Below are positions 1 through 8,872 of a stretch of DNA of 64,000 nt, one piece after another. The position numbers and the translations under genes were made by a program. The notes beneath the pieces were generated by a model. It was given only the letters and a program-made list of their open reading frames with translations, made no database searches and was not told the origin of the DNA. Location of the stretch: the NCBI RefSeq assembly GCF_003184905.1, contig NZ_QFRU01000019.1, positions 1 to 64,000 of the forward strand. The letters are read 5' to 3'. Position 1 is the stretch's first letter; each line of letters starts with the position of its first letter. Origin of the DNA: Bacillus sp. CGMCC 1.16541 (GTDB lineage: Bacteria; Bacillota; Bacilli; Bacillales; Bacillaceae_H).

Positions 1-55
1 AGCCGCTTAAATCATTTTTATTATTTCCACTGTCTACTTGACAGGGGGCAGTTCA

Positions 56-415
56 TTATTTGCTTAAGTTGCTTTTTGCAACAGATGCTAATTCAGCGAA
101 TGCTTTTTCATCAGCAACAGCTAATTCAGCAAGCATTTTACGGTTAACTTCAATACCTGCTAATTTTAAACCGTGCATTAAACGGCTATAAGAAAGACCG
201 TTCATACGTGCTGCCGCATTGATACGTGCGATCCATAATTTACGGAAATCACGTTTCTTTTGACGACGATCACGGTATGCATACATTAATGATTTCATTA
301 CTTGTTGGTTAGCAACTTTGTATAATGTATGTTTAGAACCGAAATAACCTTTAGCTAATTTTAAAACTCTTTTACGACGTTTGCGTGTTACAGTACCGCC
401 TTTTACGCGTGGCAT
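56..415 (-). CDS. rplT: 50S ribosomal protein L20
   Basis: This is ribosomal protein L20, an early-assembly protein that binds 23S rRNA. The 119-residue product has the usual family length, begins [16 protein letters not shown] and is strongly basic in its N-terminal half, with the conserved [10 protein letters not shown]-like segment (here [15 protein letters not shown]) in the globular C-terminal half. A GGAGGG ribosome site precedes the ATG. It is the last gene of infC-rpmI-rplT, 37 bases after rpmI. In low-GC Gram-positives L20 is also the repressor of this operon, acting on the leader RNA upstream of infC; that leader is visible at about 1261-1408. Very sure. Confidence 0.99.
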   Translation of the reverse strand: MPRVKGGTVTRKRRKRVLKLAKGYFGSKHTLYKVANQQVMKSLMYAYRDRRQKKRDFRKLWIARINAAARMNGLSYSRLMHGLKLAGIEVNRKMLAELAVADEKAFAELASVAKSNLSK

Positions 416-452
416 AATCGTTTCCCTCCTGTAATGTTTCTATTTGAACGAA

Positions 453-653
453 TTACTTAATGTTGTCTAATAAGTGACGGATACGTTTGAAGTCACCTTT
501 GCTTACTAACGTACCTTTGCGTAGTTTACGCTTTTGCTTTGTAGATTTGTTAGCGAATAAGTGGCTTGTGTAAGCACGAGCACGTTTTAACTTACCGCTT
601 CCAGTTTTCTTGAAACGCTTTGCAGCGCCACGGTGTGTTTTCATCTTTGGCAT
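453..653 (-). CDS. rpmI: 50S ribosomal protein L35
   Basis: This encodes ribosomal protein L35, a small component of the large subunit. The 66-residue basic product starts [21 protein letters not shown], the family signature, and has the expected length. A strong GAGGAGG ribosome site lies just upstream of the ATG. It is the middle gene of the infC-rpmI-rplT operon, 21 bases after infC and 37 before rplT, so it shares the L20-controlled leader. Very sure. Confidence 0.99.
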   Translation of the reverse strand: MPKMKTHRGAAKRFKKTGSGKLKRARAYTSHLFANKSTKQKRKLRKGTLVSKGDFKRIRHLLDNIK

Positions 654-674
654 AGGGTGTTCCTCCTCGTTCTA

Positions 675-1190
675 TTACTTTTCGTTTTTAGGTGCTAAAA
701 CTAAGAACATGCTACGACCTTCCATTTTCGGTGCAGTTTCAACCGAAGCTATATCAGCACAAGCCTCTGAAAAACGATCGAGTACTCGTTGACCAATTTC
801 TTTGTGCGTAATGGCACGTCCTTTAAAACGGATCGAAGCTTTTACTTTATCACCTTTTTCAAGGAACTTACGTGCATTACGAAGTTTCGTGTTAAAGTCA
901 TGTTCTTCAATTGTCGGACTTAAACGAACTTCTTTTAAGTTAACAACCTTTTGATTTTTACGAGCTTCTCTATCTTTACGTTGTTGCTCATAACGGAATT
1001 TACCGTAGTCCATGATACGACATACAGGTGGTTTCGCATTTGCAGCAACCATTACTAAATCTAGGTTTACTCGTGTGGCGATTTCTAACGCCTCTTGTTT
1101 TGATTTAATCCCTAATTGTTCACCATTTTGGTCAATTAAGCGAACTTCGCGAGCTCGAATGCCCTCGTTTACCATCATGTCCTTGCTAAT
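675..1190 (-). CDS. infC: translation initiation factor IF-3, probable ATT start
   Basis: IF-3 binds the 30S subunit, prevents premature 50S joining and checks the start codon. The N-terminal domain ([20 protein letters not shown]) and C-terminal domain ([18 protein letters not shown]) are both present. The first ATG in frame (1178) gives 167 residues, but four codons upstream an ATT codon at 1190 follows GGAGGTGG with 8 bases of spacing and gives the N-terminus [10 protein letters not shown], which matches the arrangement known for infC in bacilli and enterobacteria, where the rare AUU start lets IF-3 repress its own translation. I therefore place the start at 1190 (171 residues). First gene of infC-rpmI-rplT. 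Identity very sure, start fairly sure. Confidence 0.97.
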   Translation of the reverse strand: MSKDMMVNEGIRAREVRLIDQNGEQLGIKSKQEALEIATRVNLDLVMVAANAKPPVCRIMDYGKFRYEQQRKDREARKNQKVVNLKEVRLSPTIEEHDFNTKLRNARKFLEKGDKVKASIRFKGRAITHKEIGQRVLDRFSEACADIASVETAPKMEGRSMFLVLAPKNEK

Positions 1191-1260
1191 AAGTAGCCAC
1201 CTCCAAGGTTTAATGAGCGAATAACTCGTTTGACAAACGCTTTTTTCATCAGCTTACATA

Positions 1261-1408
1261 TAGGCCCACAAAAAAAGTGTGAGCACACATATTGCACCCA
1301 CACTTCTATCGTTAATGTTAAATACGATTTAAACCTGCCAACTGCTGTAGCGTCAATCAGGTGAGAAGCGGGTGCTTCTTCTTCTGCACAAACAAGTATT
1401 CAATTACT
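1261..1408 (-). promoter_or_regulatory. L20-type leader of the infC-rpmI-rplT operon
   Basis: The untranslated leader runs from the predicted start near 1408 down to infC. It ends in an intrinsic terminator (arms 1275-1281 and 1299-1305, followed on the minus strand by seven T). An upstream segment, GCACCC at 1370-1375, is perfectly complementary to GGGTGC at 1294-1299 inside the terminator's first arm, and the neighbouring CTTCT/AGAAG can extend the pairing, giving an antiterminator. The core also contains a segment (ACCTGATTGACGCTACAG) that I remember as conserved in the B. subtilis infC leader, where L20 binding promotes termination. The complementarity is read directly; the L20 role is family knowledge. 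Confidence 0.85.
1268..1305 (-). terminator. attenuator terminator in infC leader
   Basis: Arms AAGTGTG and CACACTT enclose a short loop and are followed on the minus strand by a run of seven T. It lies about 80 bases before the infC start, so it acts as an attenuator rather than an end-of-operon terminator. Confidence 0.85.
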
Positions 1409-1414
1409 TAAGCT

Positions 1415-1443
1415 ATTATATTATTAACAAAGACAAATGTCAA
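1415..1443 (-). promoter_or_regulatory. sigma-A promoter of infC operon
   Basis: The minus strand reads TTGACA (1438-1443), 17 bases, TATAAT (1415-1420): both hexamers are perfect consensus at ideal spacing. It places the transcript start near 1408, giving a leader of about 220 bases before infC. The stretch 1444-1619 up to the thrS stop shows no gene and no convincing thrS terminator hairpin. Confidence 0.92.
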
Positions 1444-1619
1444 TGACTTGATTTCTTTTGTTTCACAACAAAAAATATTGTATCAAAAGAAAAACCATTG
1501 TGCAATAGTTTTTTTAAAAAATACAACCCTCACATACGTCATTGCAATTGAACAAGTAGTGGAAAAGCGTGATAAACAAACAGTCACGCACCTTCCCCCA
1601 CCACTAACAACGTCTAACC

Positions 1620-3551
1620 TTAACGCTTCACTTCGTCTTTTAAGCTACTAAGGAATGTTGCAAAATCAATTGTTTCTGATTTTTGCTCACCGTATTTACG
1701 CACGTTAACAGCTTGCTCTTCGACTTCTTTATCTCCAACCACAAGCATGTACGGTGTTTTTTGCATTTGTGCTTCACGAATTTTATAACCCATTTTTTCA
1801 TTGCGGTCATCTAATTCAACGCGGAAGCCTTCTAGCTGTAACTGTTCTTGTACTTTCTTCGCATACTCTAAATGTACGTCAGAAGAAACTGGAATCACTT
1901 GAACTTGCGTTGGTGCTAACCATGTTGGGAATGCACCTTTATATTCTTCAATTAAGAATGCAACGAATCGTTCCATTGTTGATACCACTCCACGGTGAAT
2001 AACAACCGGGCGATGTTGCTTACCATCTTCCCCTACGTACGTTAAGTCAAAGCGTTCAGGAAGTAAGAAATCTAATTGAACAGTGGATAGTGTTTCATCT
2101 TTTCCTAATGCTGTTTTTACTTGAACATCAAGTTTTGGACCATAAAACGCAGCTTCACCTTCTGCTTCGTAATAGTCTAAGCCCATGTCATCCATTGCTT
2201 CTTTTAGCATCGCTTGTGCCTTTTCCCACATTTGATCATCGTCATAGTACTTCTCTGTGTCTTCAGGATCACGGTACGAAAGACGGAATGAATAATCATC
2301 TAGGCCGAAATCTTTGTACACATCTAGTACTAAGCGAACAACACGAATAAATTCGTCTTTAATTTGATCTGGACGCACAAAGATATGCGCATCATTTAAT
2401 GTCATACCACGAACACGTTGTAAACCTGATAATGCTCCTGACATTTCATAGCGATGCATCGTTCCAAGCTCCGCAATACGGATTGGCAATTCACGATAGC
2501 TGTGAATGTCATTTTTATACACCATCATATGATGCGGACAGTTCATTGGACGAAGAACTAGTTGCTCATTATCCATTTCCATTGCTGGGAACATCCCATC
2601 TTGATAATGATCCCAGTGTCCTGATGTTTTATATAAATCTACACTACCAAGAACAGGTGTATACACATGTTGGTAACCTAAACGCTCTTCTTTATCCACA
2701 ATGTAGCGCTCGATTACACGACGAATTGTTGCACCTTTTGGTAACCATAAAGGTAAACCTTGTCCAACTTTTTGAGAGTTTGTAAATAGGTTAAGTTCTT
2801 TCCCTAATTTACGATGATCACGCTCTTTTGCTTCTTCTAAAAGACGTAAATGTTCATCTAGTTCCGCCTTCTTAAAGAATGCTGTTCCATAAATACGTTG
2901 AAGCATTTTGTTTTTGCTGTCTCCACGCCAGTAAGCACCAGCAATGCTCAATAACTTAAATTCTTTAATTTTTCCTGTAGACGGCACATGAACGCCGCGA
3001 CATAAGTCAAAAAATTCACCTTGTTCATAGATTGATACCGCTTCGCCAGCAGGAATCGCTTCAATTAACTCTAGCTTTAAGTTATCGCCAACTTCTTCAT
3101 ACAATTTAATCGCGTCTTCGCGAGGAACTTCTTTACGCACAATCTCAATATTTTCGTTTACAATCTTCTTCATTTCTTTTTCGATTTTTGGTAAATCTTC
3201 AGGTGTTAACGACTCTTCCATATCAATATCATAGTAAAAGCCATTTTCAATGACTGGACCTACACCTAAGTTCACATCTTTGTATAAACGTTTAATGGCT
3301 TGAGCCATTAAGTGAGCTGTACTGTGGCGCATCACTTCAAGTGCATCTGCAGAGTCTTGCGTCACAATTTCAATTGTGCCGTCTGCTTCAATTGGCGTAC
3401 GTAAATCAACTAGTTCACCGTTTACTTTACCTGCAATTGATTTCTTTTTTAAACCAGGACTAATTGAACCCGCAATTTCTTCTGTTGTTGTTCCTTTAGG
3501 AAACTCTTTTACTGCTCCATCTGGAAATGTCATTTTTACTACATCAGACAT
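1620..3551 (-). CDS. thrS: threonyl-tRNA synthetase
   Basis: Class II aminoacyl-tRNA synthetase that charges tRNA-Thr. The 643-residue product has an N-terminal TGS domain, the editing domain with [10 protein letters not shown] near residue 75, the catalytic core with RPMNCPHHM, and the C-terminal anticodon-binding domain ending in [11 protein letters not shown]. The ATG at 3551 (MSDVVKMTF) sits 9 bases after AAGGAG; a TTG three codons upstream also lies in frame but is too close to the ribosome site. A threonine T-box leader precedes the gene, so expression should rise when uncharged tRNA-Thr accumulates. Very sure of identity. Confidence 0.98.
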   Translation of the reverse strand: MSDVVKMTFPDGAVKEFPKGTTTEEIAGSISPGLKKKSIAGKVNGELVDLRTPIEADGTIEIVTQDSADALEVMRHSTAHLMAQAIKRLYKDVNLGVGPVIENGFYYDIDMEESLTPEDLPKIEKEMKKIVNENIEIVRKEVPREDAIKLYEEVGDNLKLELIEAIPAGEAVSIYEQGEFFDLCRGVHVPSTGKIKEFKLLSIAGAYWRGDSKNKMLQRIYGTAFFKKAELDEHLRLLEEAKERDHRKLGKELNLFTNSQKVGQGLPLWLPKGATIRRVIERYIVDKEERLGYQHVYTPVLGSVDLYKTSGHWDHYQDGMFPAMEMDNEQLVLRPMNCPHHMMVYKNDIHSYRELPIRIAELGTMHRYEMSGALSGLQRVRGMTLNDAHIFVRPDQIKDEFIRVVRLVLDVYKDFGLDDYSFRLSYRDPEDTEKYYDDDQMWEKAQAMLKEAMDDMGLDYYEAEGEAAFYGPKLDVQVKTALGKDETLSTVQLDFLLPERFDLTYVGEDGKQHRPVVIHRGVVSTMERFVAFLIEEYKGAFPTWLAPTQVQVIPVSSDVHLEYAKKVQEQLQLEGFRVELDDRNEKMGYKIREAQMQKTPYMLVVGDKEVEEQAVNVRKYGEQKSETIDFATFLSSLKDEVKR

Positions 3552-3584
3552 CTTATTCAACTCCTTATTATTATGAATAAAAAC

Positions 3585-3868
3585 AAAAAACCCGCCCCCT
3601 CAATAAGGGACGAGTTGTGTATACACGTGGTACCACCCTTTTTTTAGTTCAACACATGTAACAATCATTCTTGTCTACAAGTATGTATTAAACATACACA
3701 TGCTAAACATCTCTGGGCTTGATAACGGAAAGACCGTCAGTAACTACTAAAATCGTTCATTGGTTCATCACTGAAGTTTAGAGGTGGTAAATATATTAAT
3801 CGTGTTAGGAAATTTGCAGCCGTGATTTCCCTCTCTGTAAACCGTAAAAATACACTCATATCCTCATC
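3585..3868 (-). promoter_or_regulatory. T-box leader with threonine (ACC) specifier, upstream of thrS
   Basis: The T-box sequence GGGTGGTACCACG is at 3626-3638. It is followed by a terminator hairpin (3585-3614: CTCGTCCC, loop, GGGGGCGGG, then six T). Stem I carries the AGAGAGGGAA start near 3830, and the specifier loop reads ACC (3786-3788) directly before ACCTCTAA, the same layout as the specifier-ACCTTTG pattern in other T-boxes. ACC is a threonine codon, matching thrS. This leader fills most of the gap 3552-3928. T-box identity is certain; the exact 5' end is not. Confidence 0.95.
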
Positions 3869-3928
3869 ATAACTTTTACATTTTATGACGTTTTATGACA
3901 ATCTGAGTTTATTATATTCATTTTGTGA

Positions 3929-4807
3929 TTAGAAATCAACCTCTTGTTGCATAATGAGTTTTTCCGCTGCAAAAAAGGTAGTTGGATGAGCAATTTCTAC
4001 TCGTTCCTCAAATATATTTTGTAATGTTTGAATCACAGTGTTAGCAGGCGAACTTGTATAGATATAAATTTTTAACGGTGACATGTTAATAAGTGGCGCG
4101 ACTACTTGTTTATCTATGTATATCCTACGGTGTTGTTGTAAGAACGCTTCACAAAAATGTTGTCTTTCTTCATCTTGTATCTTTTGAAATGCTTCATTAT
4201 AAAAAACAAATTCATCGTCTTTATCATGAAATACATGTACATGAGGTACAACAGACTTCGTATCTTGAATTACTTCTCTTAACTGATTGACAAACACTTG
4301 GTACTCTTGTTCAAGTTTATATTCGTCAATGCCAATTCCTGTGTAATACATCAGTCGCTCTAGATATTCCTTTAATCGAAATTGCAAAAATGATTCAAAT
4401 GTAAAAGCTACACCATCTGTTAAAAAGTGTGTAAGTGCGGAAATAATCAATCGCTCTTTAGATGTATCAAACGTCTTTTGAGGAATATCTGTTCGTTCCC
4501 CATCCATAATGGATTGAACCATCTGCAAAATATGAGCTTGTTCATCTAATTCAGAATAGAAAAACGTATTTTGTAGAATAGACATAATTAACTCATGTTC
4601 CTTATGAAGCAAAACAAATTGTGTAAATGCCGGAATGACAATACGGTGAAGCATATCATCGTAATCCCTTAATACATATTTAATTGAAAGCTGATGACCC
4701 ACAACCTCAAAAGATTGAGGACTATATGATAAAGCGCCTGTTTGCGCACATAACAACTCATATACTTTTAATGCGTCATGTGAATGCTGAAACGAAATGT
4801 TGATCAA
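3929..4807 (-). CDS. ytxC: YtxC-like sporulation-associated protein
   Basis: The 292-residue product matches the YtxC family by gene position (dnaB-dnaI-ytxC-thrS in B. subtilis) and by general character: a soluble, helix-rich, acidic protein with no signal peptide, no membrane span and no recognisable catalytic motif. The family is classified as sporulation-associated; its biochemical role is unknown. The start is a TTG at 4807, six bases after a GGGGGG ribosome site. A terminator-like hairpin lies between it and dnaI, so it may not be efficiently co-transcribed with dnaBI. Assignment rests mainly on synteny. Confidence 0.85.
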   Translation of the reverse strand: MINISFQHSHDALKVYELLCAQTGALSYSPQSFEVVGHQLSIKYVLRDYDDMLHRIVIPAFTQFVLLHKEHELIMSILQNTFFYSELDEQAHILQMVQSIMDGERTDIPQKTFDTSKERLIISALTHFLTDGVAFTFESFLQFRLKEYLERLMYYTGIGIDEYKLEQEYQVFVNQLREVIQDTKSVVPHVHVFHDKDDEFVFYNEAFQKIQDEERQHFCEAFLQQHRRIYIDKQVVAPLINMSPLKIYIYTSSPANTVIQTLQNIFEERVEIAHPTTFFAAEKLIMQQEVDF

Positions 4808-4856
4808 TCATATCCCCCCTTTGGACACGCTTAATCTATGTATATGGGAGATAGTT

Positions 4857-4903
4857 AAAAAAAATGAGCAAGTCATTACTCGAAAAGTAAAATGACTTAC
4901 TCA
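4857..4903 (-). terminator. terminator overlapping the dnaI stop codon
   Basis: TGAG-AAGTCATT pairs with AATGACTT-CTCA (4865-4903), with a run of eight T following on the minus strand. The hairpin begins in the dnaI stop codon itself. It separates dnaI from ytxC. Confidence 0.8.
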
Positions 4904-5833
4904 AACATTACGTTTATTTTCACCAATCACTTCTACAGGACGTGCTAATGCCTTAATGCGCTCCATAATACGCGCTGCTTTAATCTCTTCCTGCTCGCCA
5001 CGCTGTGTATACGTAAAATGATGCTGAAGTTGTTTAAAGTTTAAATTTGACGAGAAAAACGTTGGTAAATTTTCTAACATCCGAAATTGCAAGATGGTCC
5101 CTAGTACATCATCTCGCATCCAACTTGTTACACCTTCTGCACCGATATCATCTAACATTAACACAGGTGCATTTTTCATAAATTCAATTTTTTGATTAAA
5201 ACTTTGATCTTGGAATGAGCCTTTTAACTCTCGTAAAAATTCCGGCACATAAATAATCGTAGATTGAATTTTCTTTTCCGCTAGTGCATTGGCAATAGCA
5301 CCTAATATATACGTCTTTCCTACACCAAAAGGTCCATGTAAATAAAGAGCTTTCATCTTTTTATTCTGCTCGTATTCGCGCACAAAGTCCCGAGCAAGCT
5401 TAATCGCTTCAAATCGCCCTTCCTCAATTTCAACGCCTACCATGGAAGCTTCTAAAATATCTTTTGGGACATAGAGGCATTGAATAAACGATTCATGCTC
5501 TTTTCGCTCATCTTCACGTACTTTTTGAGGACAACGCTCGTACTGCACATCAATCCCCTTGCCTTGCAAAACCAACTGAGGGTGATAACCTTTAATCATA
5601 TTGACACATTCCCGTAGAGATGGACACTTCTCACAATGCTTACTTTGACCTTTATATTCATGTAACTTCACAAGGCCTCGATCTAGCATTTGTTCATCTA
5701 ATTCTGATCTGTGCTCTTGAATAAATGCTCGAACACCCTTATCACTTAGTACTTCTTTTTTTAGTTCTTCATAACGCTCTTTAAATCCCTTATTTTGTAC
5801 TAATTGGTTTAACGAATCATTGATTGGCTTCAC
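4901..5833 (-). CDS. dnaI: primosomal protein DnaI, helicase loader
   Basis: AAA+ ATPase that loads the replicative helicase (DnaC in B. subtilis naming) onto DNA, working with DnaB and DnaD. The N-terminal helicase-binding domain contains a zinc-type cysteine set (HCEKC, C near 76, C near 101). The C-terminal ATPase has Walker A GPFGVGKT near residues 167-174, Walker B VLMLDDIGAE, and an arginine-rich end. The upstream GTG at 5842 overlaps the ribosome site, so I choose GTG at 5833, 8 bases after AGGAGG, giving 310 residues, the family size. It follows dnaB by 51 bases. Very sure of identity. Confidence 0.96.
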   Translation of the reverse strand: MKPINDSLNQLVQNKGFKERYEELKKEVLSDKGVRAFIQEHRSELDEQMLDRGLVKLHEYKGQSKHCEKCPSLRECVNMIKGYHPQLVLQGKGIDVQYERCPQKVREDERKEHESFIQCLYVPKDILEASMVGVEIEEGRFEAIKLARDFVREYEQNKKMKALYLHGPFGVGKTYILGAIANALAEKKIQSTIIYVPEFLRELKGSFQDQSFNQKIEFMKNAPVLMLDDIGAEGVTSWMRDDVLGTILQFRMLENLPTFFSSNLNFKQLQHHFTYTQRGEQEEIKAARIMERIKALARPVEVIGENKRNV

Positions 5834-5884
5834 TATCCCCACCTCCTTTTGGTTTTTATTGTCTGTTTTACTTATCGTGCTATT

Positions 5885-7306
5885 TTATTTTTTCTTTAAT
5901 TCTTGATCTAATTGTTCAAGCTCTTGTTTTAATTTTCTCTTTTCTTCCTCAAAGTCTTGAGATGAAGAAGATTTGTTAACTTTAGGCTTTTGCTCCTGCT
6001 CTTCTTCTTTCAACCAATCAGGAACCATTTCTTTTCGGACAATTTTCTTAGATGCTGGCTTTTGTTTCTTATTTTCAGCCCAATTTTGATAATCTTTATG
6101 TTCACTTTTTGCAAGTCTCATCGCTTCTTGAACCGTTTTAATATTTTTCCTTGCCCAATGTCCTGCAATCTTCTCAACGTATCCCTTTGACAATTTCATA
6201 TCCGTTCGCAACATCACATAGTGAATCAGAACATTTACAACGCCTGGAGAAAGTTTTTGATGAAACATGACATCTTCGATCATTTGTAGATCTGATTTTG
6301 TTGGCTCAGCTCCTCCTGAAATTTCAACAAGAAGCTGACGAGGAGAAATTACTTCAAGATGCTTAACTAATTGTTCTTCTTGAGAAGTAGGTTGTTTATG
6401 CTCCATTGTTCTCAATAAAGGAGGTTGTACTTTTTCACTTAAACTAGGCAGTGTATCTCCATGTTCGAATTGATAAAAGTCACGTGCTGCTTTTCGAAGC
6501 TGTTCAATATCAATTTGATCAAACTCATCTACCGCGCTAATGACAATGTTCTTCATTTGTAAAGGATCAATCTCATACAAAAACGAAAGCTTTTCAATCG
6601 CTGCTTTTACTTTGGGTGTAATAGATTTCCTTGGAATCATTGCTTCACTAAGTCCTGCATAAAATAAATCAAAATTAAATGTAGGCGCAGAAACCGTCAA
6701 GCTCCCTTCATAAGAGGAGTTCACGTATTCATACCCTTGTGTCTCCATTAAATCACGTTTCGCTTCTTCTTGAAAGTTAATGGCTAACTCATTTACATGA
6801 ACAGATTGATATACCTCATTAAAGGGTCGCGTAATCTCTTTAAAATCCTCTTTTTGTATCATTTCCTCAGAGAAAGATTGCTTTATTTTTTGAAACACGT
6901 TTTTACCAAGTCGATTATATAAATAAACATTTAACACACCATCATTGAAGAATTGATGAGGCGTTAAAGGAGGAATGAGTTCATAAATAAAAACACGTTT
7001 TTCATCTCGCTGTTTAACATACGTTTTTAACAACCCCATACCTTCTAATTTTAATCGTTCACGATAGATTTGAGGTAAATTCATTTGCATCATCGCCATT
7101 AAATGATGGTGCGTAACTTCTTTTCCCCACAATTGATCTTCATTTAGACTACTCCATAACGTCATGTATAAACTAAAGGACAGGGACCCTATTAATGGTT
7201 GATAAAGTATTGTCAAAATTTTTCTATCGTAATCTTGAAGTACACTGCTAGCTCGTACAATATAACGGTCGACTGGTATTATTTCTTTCCAATGTTGCTC
7301 TGTCAT
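5885..7306 (-). CDS. dnaB: replication initiation and membrane attachment protein DnaB
   Basis: Gram-positive DnaB is a helicase co-loader and membrane-linked initiation protein, not the helicase. The 473-residue product starts TEQHWKEIIPVDRYIV, with an N-terminal winged-helix region (RERLKLEGMGLLKTYVK) and a C-terminal DnaD-like module (SPGVVNVLIHYVMLRTD ... KIAGHWARKNIKTVQEAM). The tail from about residue 410 is lysine- and glutamate-rich and probably disordered or coiled coil. It lies directly upstream of dnaI, as in B. subtilis. The ribosome site (AGGTAGGG) is poorly spaced. A terminator separates it from nrdR upstream. Confidence 0.96.
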   Translation of the reverse strand: MTEQHWKEIIPVDRYIVRASSVLQDYDRKILTILYQPLIGSLSFSLYMTLWSSLNEDQLWGKEVTHHHLMAMMQMNLPQIYRERLKLEGMGLLKTYVKQRDEKRVFIYELIPPLTPHQFFNDGVLNVYLYNRLGKNVFQKIKQSFSEEMIQKEDFKEITRPFNEVYQSVHVNELAINFQEEAKRDLMETQGYEYVNSSYEGSLTVSAPTFNFDLFYAGLSEAMIPRKSITPKVKAAIEKLSFLYEIDPLQMKNIVISAVDEFDQIDIEQLRKAARDFYQFEHGDTLPSLSEKVQPPLLRTMEHKQPTSQEEQLVKHLEVISPRQLLVEISGGAEPTKSDLQMIEDVMFHQKLSPGVVNVLIHYVMLRTDMKLSKGYVEKIAGHWARKNIKTVQEAMRLAKSEHKDYQNWAENKKQKPASKKIVRKEMVPDWLKEEEQEQKPKVNKSSSSQDFEEEKRKLKQELEQLDQELKKK

Positions 7307-7380
7307 GTTATTTTAACCCTACCTATTATTCATTTTCAGCTCATTATGTATGAATGATCTTTGAAAAGTCCAGAAGTGCA

Positions 7381-7418
7381 AAAAAAGAGCCTAAAGAAAC
7401 CTTTATGTGCTCTTTTTT
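7381..7418. terminator. bidirectional terminator at nrdR stop
   Basis: AAAAAAGAGC pairs with GCTCTTTTTT, with an inner TAAAG/CTTTA stem. T runs follow in both directions. It sits at the nrdR stop codon, so it should end the nrdR transcript before dnaB. Confidence 0.82.
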
Positions 7419-7878
7419 ATAGTCGCTCTTTTTTTATTAATTCTCTTAACTCATCAATAAAAACATTAACATCTTTAAATTGTCGATATACAGATGCAAA
7501 TCGAACGTATGATACCTCATCAATTAAAGCTAAACGCTCCATTAACATTTCGCCAATGACCTCTGATTGAATCTCAGATGTTCCTTGGCTACGAAGTTCT
7601 TTTTCAACATCCATCACAGCATCTTCTAGCTGTTTTAAGCTAACCGGCCTCTTTTCGCACGCTTTAATTAGCCCTCTTAATATCTTCTCTTTACTAAATT
7701 CTTCCCTGGCTCCGTCCTTTTTAACAACAATAAGAGGAAGTTCTTCCACTTTTTCAAATGTTGTAAAGCGATAATGACATTCTTCACATTCTCGTCTTCT
7801 TCTAATTGAGCGGCCTTCTTCAACGGGCCTTGAATCTAATACTCTCGTTCCATTATATTGACACGATGGACACTTCAT
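7417..7878 (-). CDS. nrdR: transcriptional repressor NrdR
   Basis: NrdR represses ribonucleotide reductase genes in response to ATP/dATP. The 153-residue product has the N-terminal zinc ribbon (CPSC near residue 3 and CEEC near residue 31) followed by an ATP-cone domain ([24 protein letters not shown]). The frame is open further upstream, but MKCPSC at 7878 is the family start and has GGAG 8 bases before it; the extra upstream codons cover a terminator hairpin. It lies beside dnaB as in other bacilli. Very sure. Confidence 0.97.
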   Translation of the reverse strand: MKCPSCQYNGTRVLDSRPVEEGRSIRRRRECEECHYRFTTFEKVEELPLIVVKKDGAREEFSKEKILRGLIKACEKRPVSLKQLEDAVMDVEKELRSQGTSEIQSEVIGEMLMERLALIDEVSYVRFASVYRQFKDVNVFIDELRELIKKERL

Positions 7879-7907
7879 CTTCTCAGCTCCATTAATACGC
7901 ATTTGAT

Positions 7908-7935
7908 AAAAAAACTTCCTTTCACGGAAGTTTTT
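7908..7935. terminator. terminator between the gene at 7998-8411 and nrdR
   Basis: AAAAACTTCC (7910-7919) pairs with GGAAGTTTTT (7926-7935) around a 6-base loop, with T-rich flanks on both strands. It lies downstream of the unknown gene at 7998-8411 and upstream of the nrdR start. Confidence 0.82.
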
Positions 7936-7997
7936 CTTTATTCTCATCTTATAGAAAAAGGTGCTTAAATACAAGAGAATGAACAGTATTTTCTGAT

Positions 7998-8411
7998 TTA
8001 ATTGGACCCTTTCACAGTCGTAGAGCCCTGTCTTACTAACACAAGCTTTTTATCTAATTGTTCATACATCGCTTTGACAAGTTGCTTGCTGTACCCAAAG
8101 TCAAAAGGTAAAACTTTTGTTTCCGTTGTAACCGAAAGATCGATAGCTGTTTCAAACGGACGTAGTGAAATAACTGTAATGACCATAAATGCTTTGCGAC
8201 CTTTTTTAATATTCACACTAATTTCACCGCGATCTTCGTAAGTTGCTAGAATGTGAAAGCCCTCAATTTTTTCGACTAATTCTTTTACAGCCTTAAAACC
8301 ATTTGGAGCCGTTGTTTTGTAGTAATGACTCCTTAAGGTCGGATCATGATGGTGATCACTTGTTTCTGTATGGTTTGAGAACGCTTGTTTAAGTGATTGT
8401 AATGCCCCCAT
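7998..8411 (-). CDS. conserved-looking protein of unknown function
   Basis: I do not recognise this 137-residue soluble protein. It has a histidine-rich stretch ([14 protein letters not shown]) near residue 20, then an alternating helix/strand pattern ([28 protein letters not shown]) and a closing helix ([16 protein letters not shown]), loosely reminiscent of DUF1499-type folds; that resemblance is weak. The upstream GTG is in the ribosome site, so I choose ATG at 8411, 7 bases after AAGGAGA. Terminators flank it on both sides, so it is probably its own transcription unit. I do not recall it from the B. subtilis speD-nrdR interval. Coding is well supported, function is not. Confidence 0.75.
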   Translation of the reverse strand: MGALQSLKQAFSNHTETSDHHHDPTLRSHYYKTTAPNGFKAVKELVEKIEGFHILATYEDRGEISVNIKKGRKAFMVITVISLRPFETAIDLSVTTETKVLPFDFGYSKQLVKAMYEQLDKKLVLVRQGSTTVKGSN

Positions 8412-8434
8412 TTGCACCTCTCCTTTTACCTATA

Positions 8435-8463
8435 ATAAAAAGAGGTGCATGATATACACCTCT
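8435..8463 (-). terminator. speD terminator
   Basis: AGAGGTG (8441-8447) and CACCTCT (8457-8463) form the stem, followed on the minus strand by TTTTTATT. It ends the speD transcript. Confidence 0.85.
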
Positions 8464-8491
8464 GATCTTTGTTCCGATTTCAAATTCGTTA

Positions 8492-8872
8492 TTAAAGTGC
8501 TTTTACTTGTGCAGGTTTTACTTGTACAGGACCCATTCCACGAGGAACTTCAATCGTTTCACGTGTTTGTGCATTTAGCGCCTCTGCGATGTAATCAGCC
8601 GCAATTGTTGGATCTAAATCACCACAAGTATAAACATCAATGCTTGCATAACCATGCTCTGGGAAGCTGTGAATCGTTAAATGTGATTCAGAGATAATGA
8701 CAACTCCACTTACTCCTTGAGGAGCAAACTTATGAAATGCCACTTCACGAACTTCCGCACCTGTTTTTAGTGCAGCATCAACGAATGTTTTTTCAATGTA
8801 TTCCATATCATTTAACTTATCGAAATCGCAACCCCATAATTCTGAGATAACGTGACGACCCATAGTTTCCAT
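8492..8872 (-). CDS. speD: S-adenosylmethionine decarboxylase proenzyme
   Basis: Decarboxylates SAM to supply the aminopropyl group for spermidine synthesis. The 126-residue proenzyme carries the self-cleavage site [15 protein letters not shown]; Ser63 becomes the pyruvoyl cofactor, and the conserved YTCGD segment follows. The start [15 protein letters not shown] matches the family exactly. GGGGG lies 10 bases upstream of the ATG. In B. subtilis speD follows gapB; here a strong terminator after gapB and a separate promoter at 9029-9057 make speD an independent unit with an approximately 150-base structured leader. Very sure of identity. Confidence 0.98.
   Translation of the reverse strand: METMGRHVISELWGCDFDKLNDMEYIEKTFVDAALKTGAEVREVAFHKFAPQGVSGVVIISESHLTIHSFPEHGYASIDVYTCGDLDPTIAADYIAEALNAQTRETIEVPRGMGPVQVKPAQVKAL

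Noticed and set aside
1-55. Terminator after rplT at the window edge
   Set aside because: CTGTC/GACAG forms only a 5-bp stem without a T run; the real terminator may lie outside the window.
610-1224. Plus-strand open frames of 60-70 codons opposite infC and rpmI
   Set aside because: They lie entirely over or opposite well-identified ribosomal operon genes, lack ribosome sites and have no family features.
1448-1651. Plus-strand ORF of 67 codons between the infC promoter and thrS
   Set aside because: No ribosome site before the ATG, low-complexity composition, and its 3' end overlaps thrS on the other strand.
3551-3560. TTG as the thrS start
   Set aside because: It is only 1-2 bases from the AAGGAG ribosome site; the ATG at 3551 has proper spacing and matches the family N-terminus.
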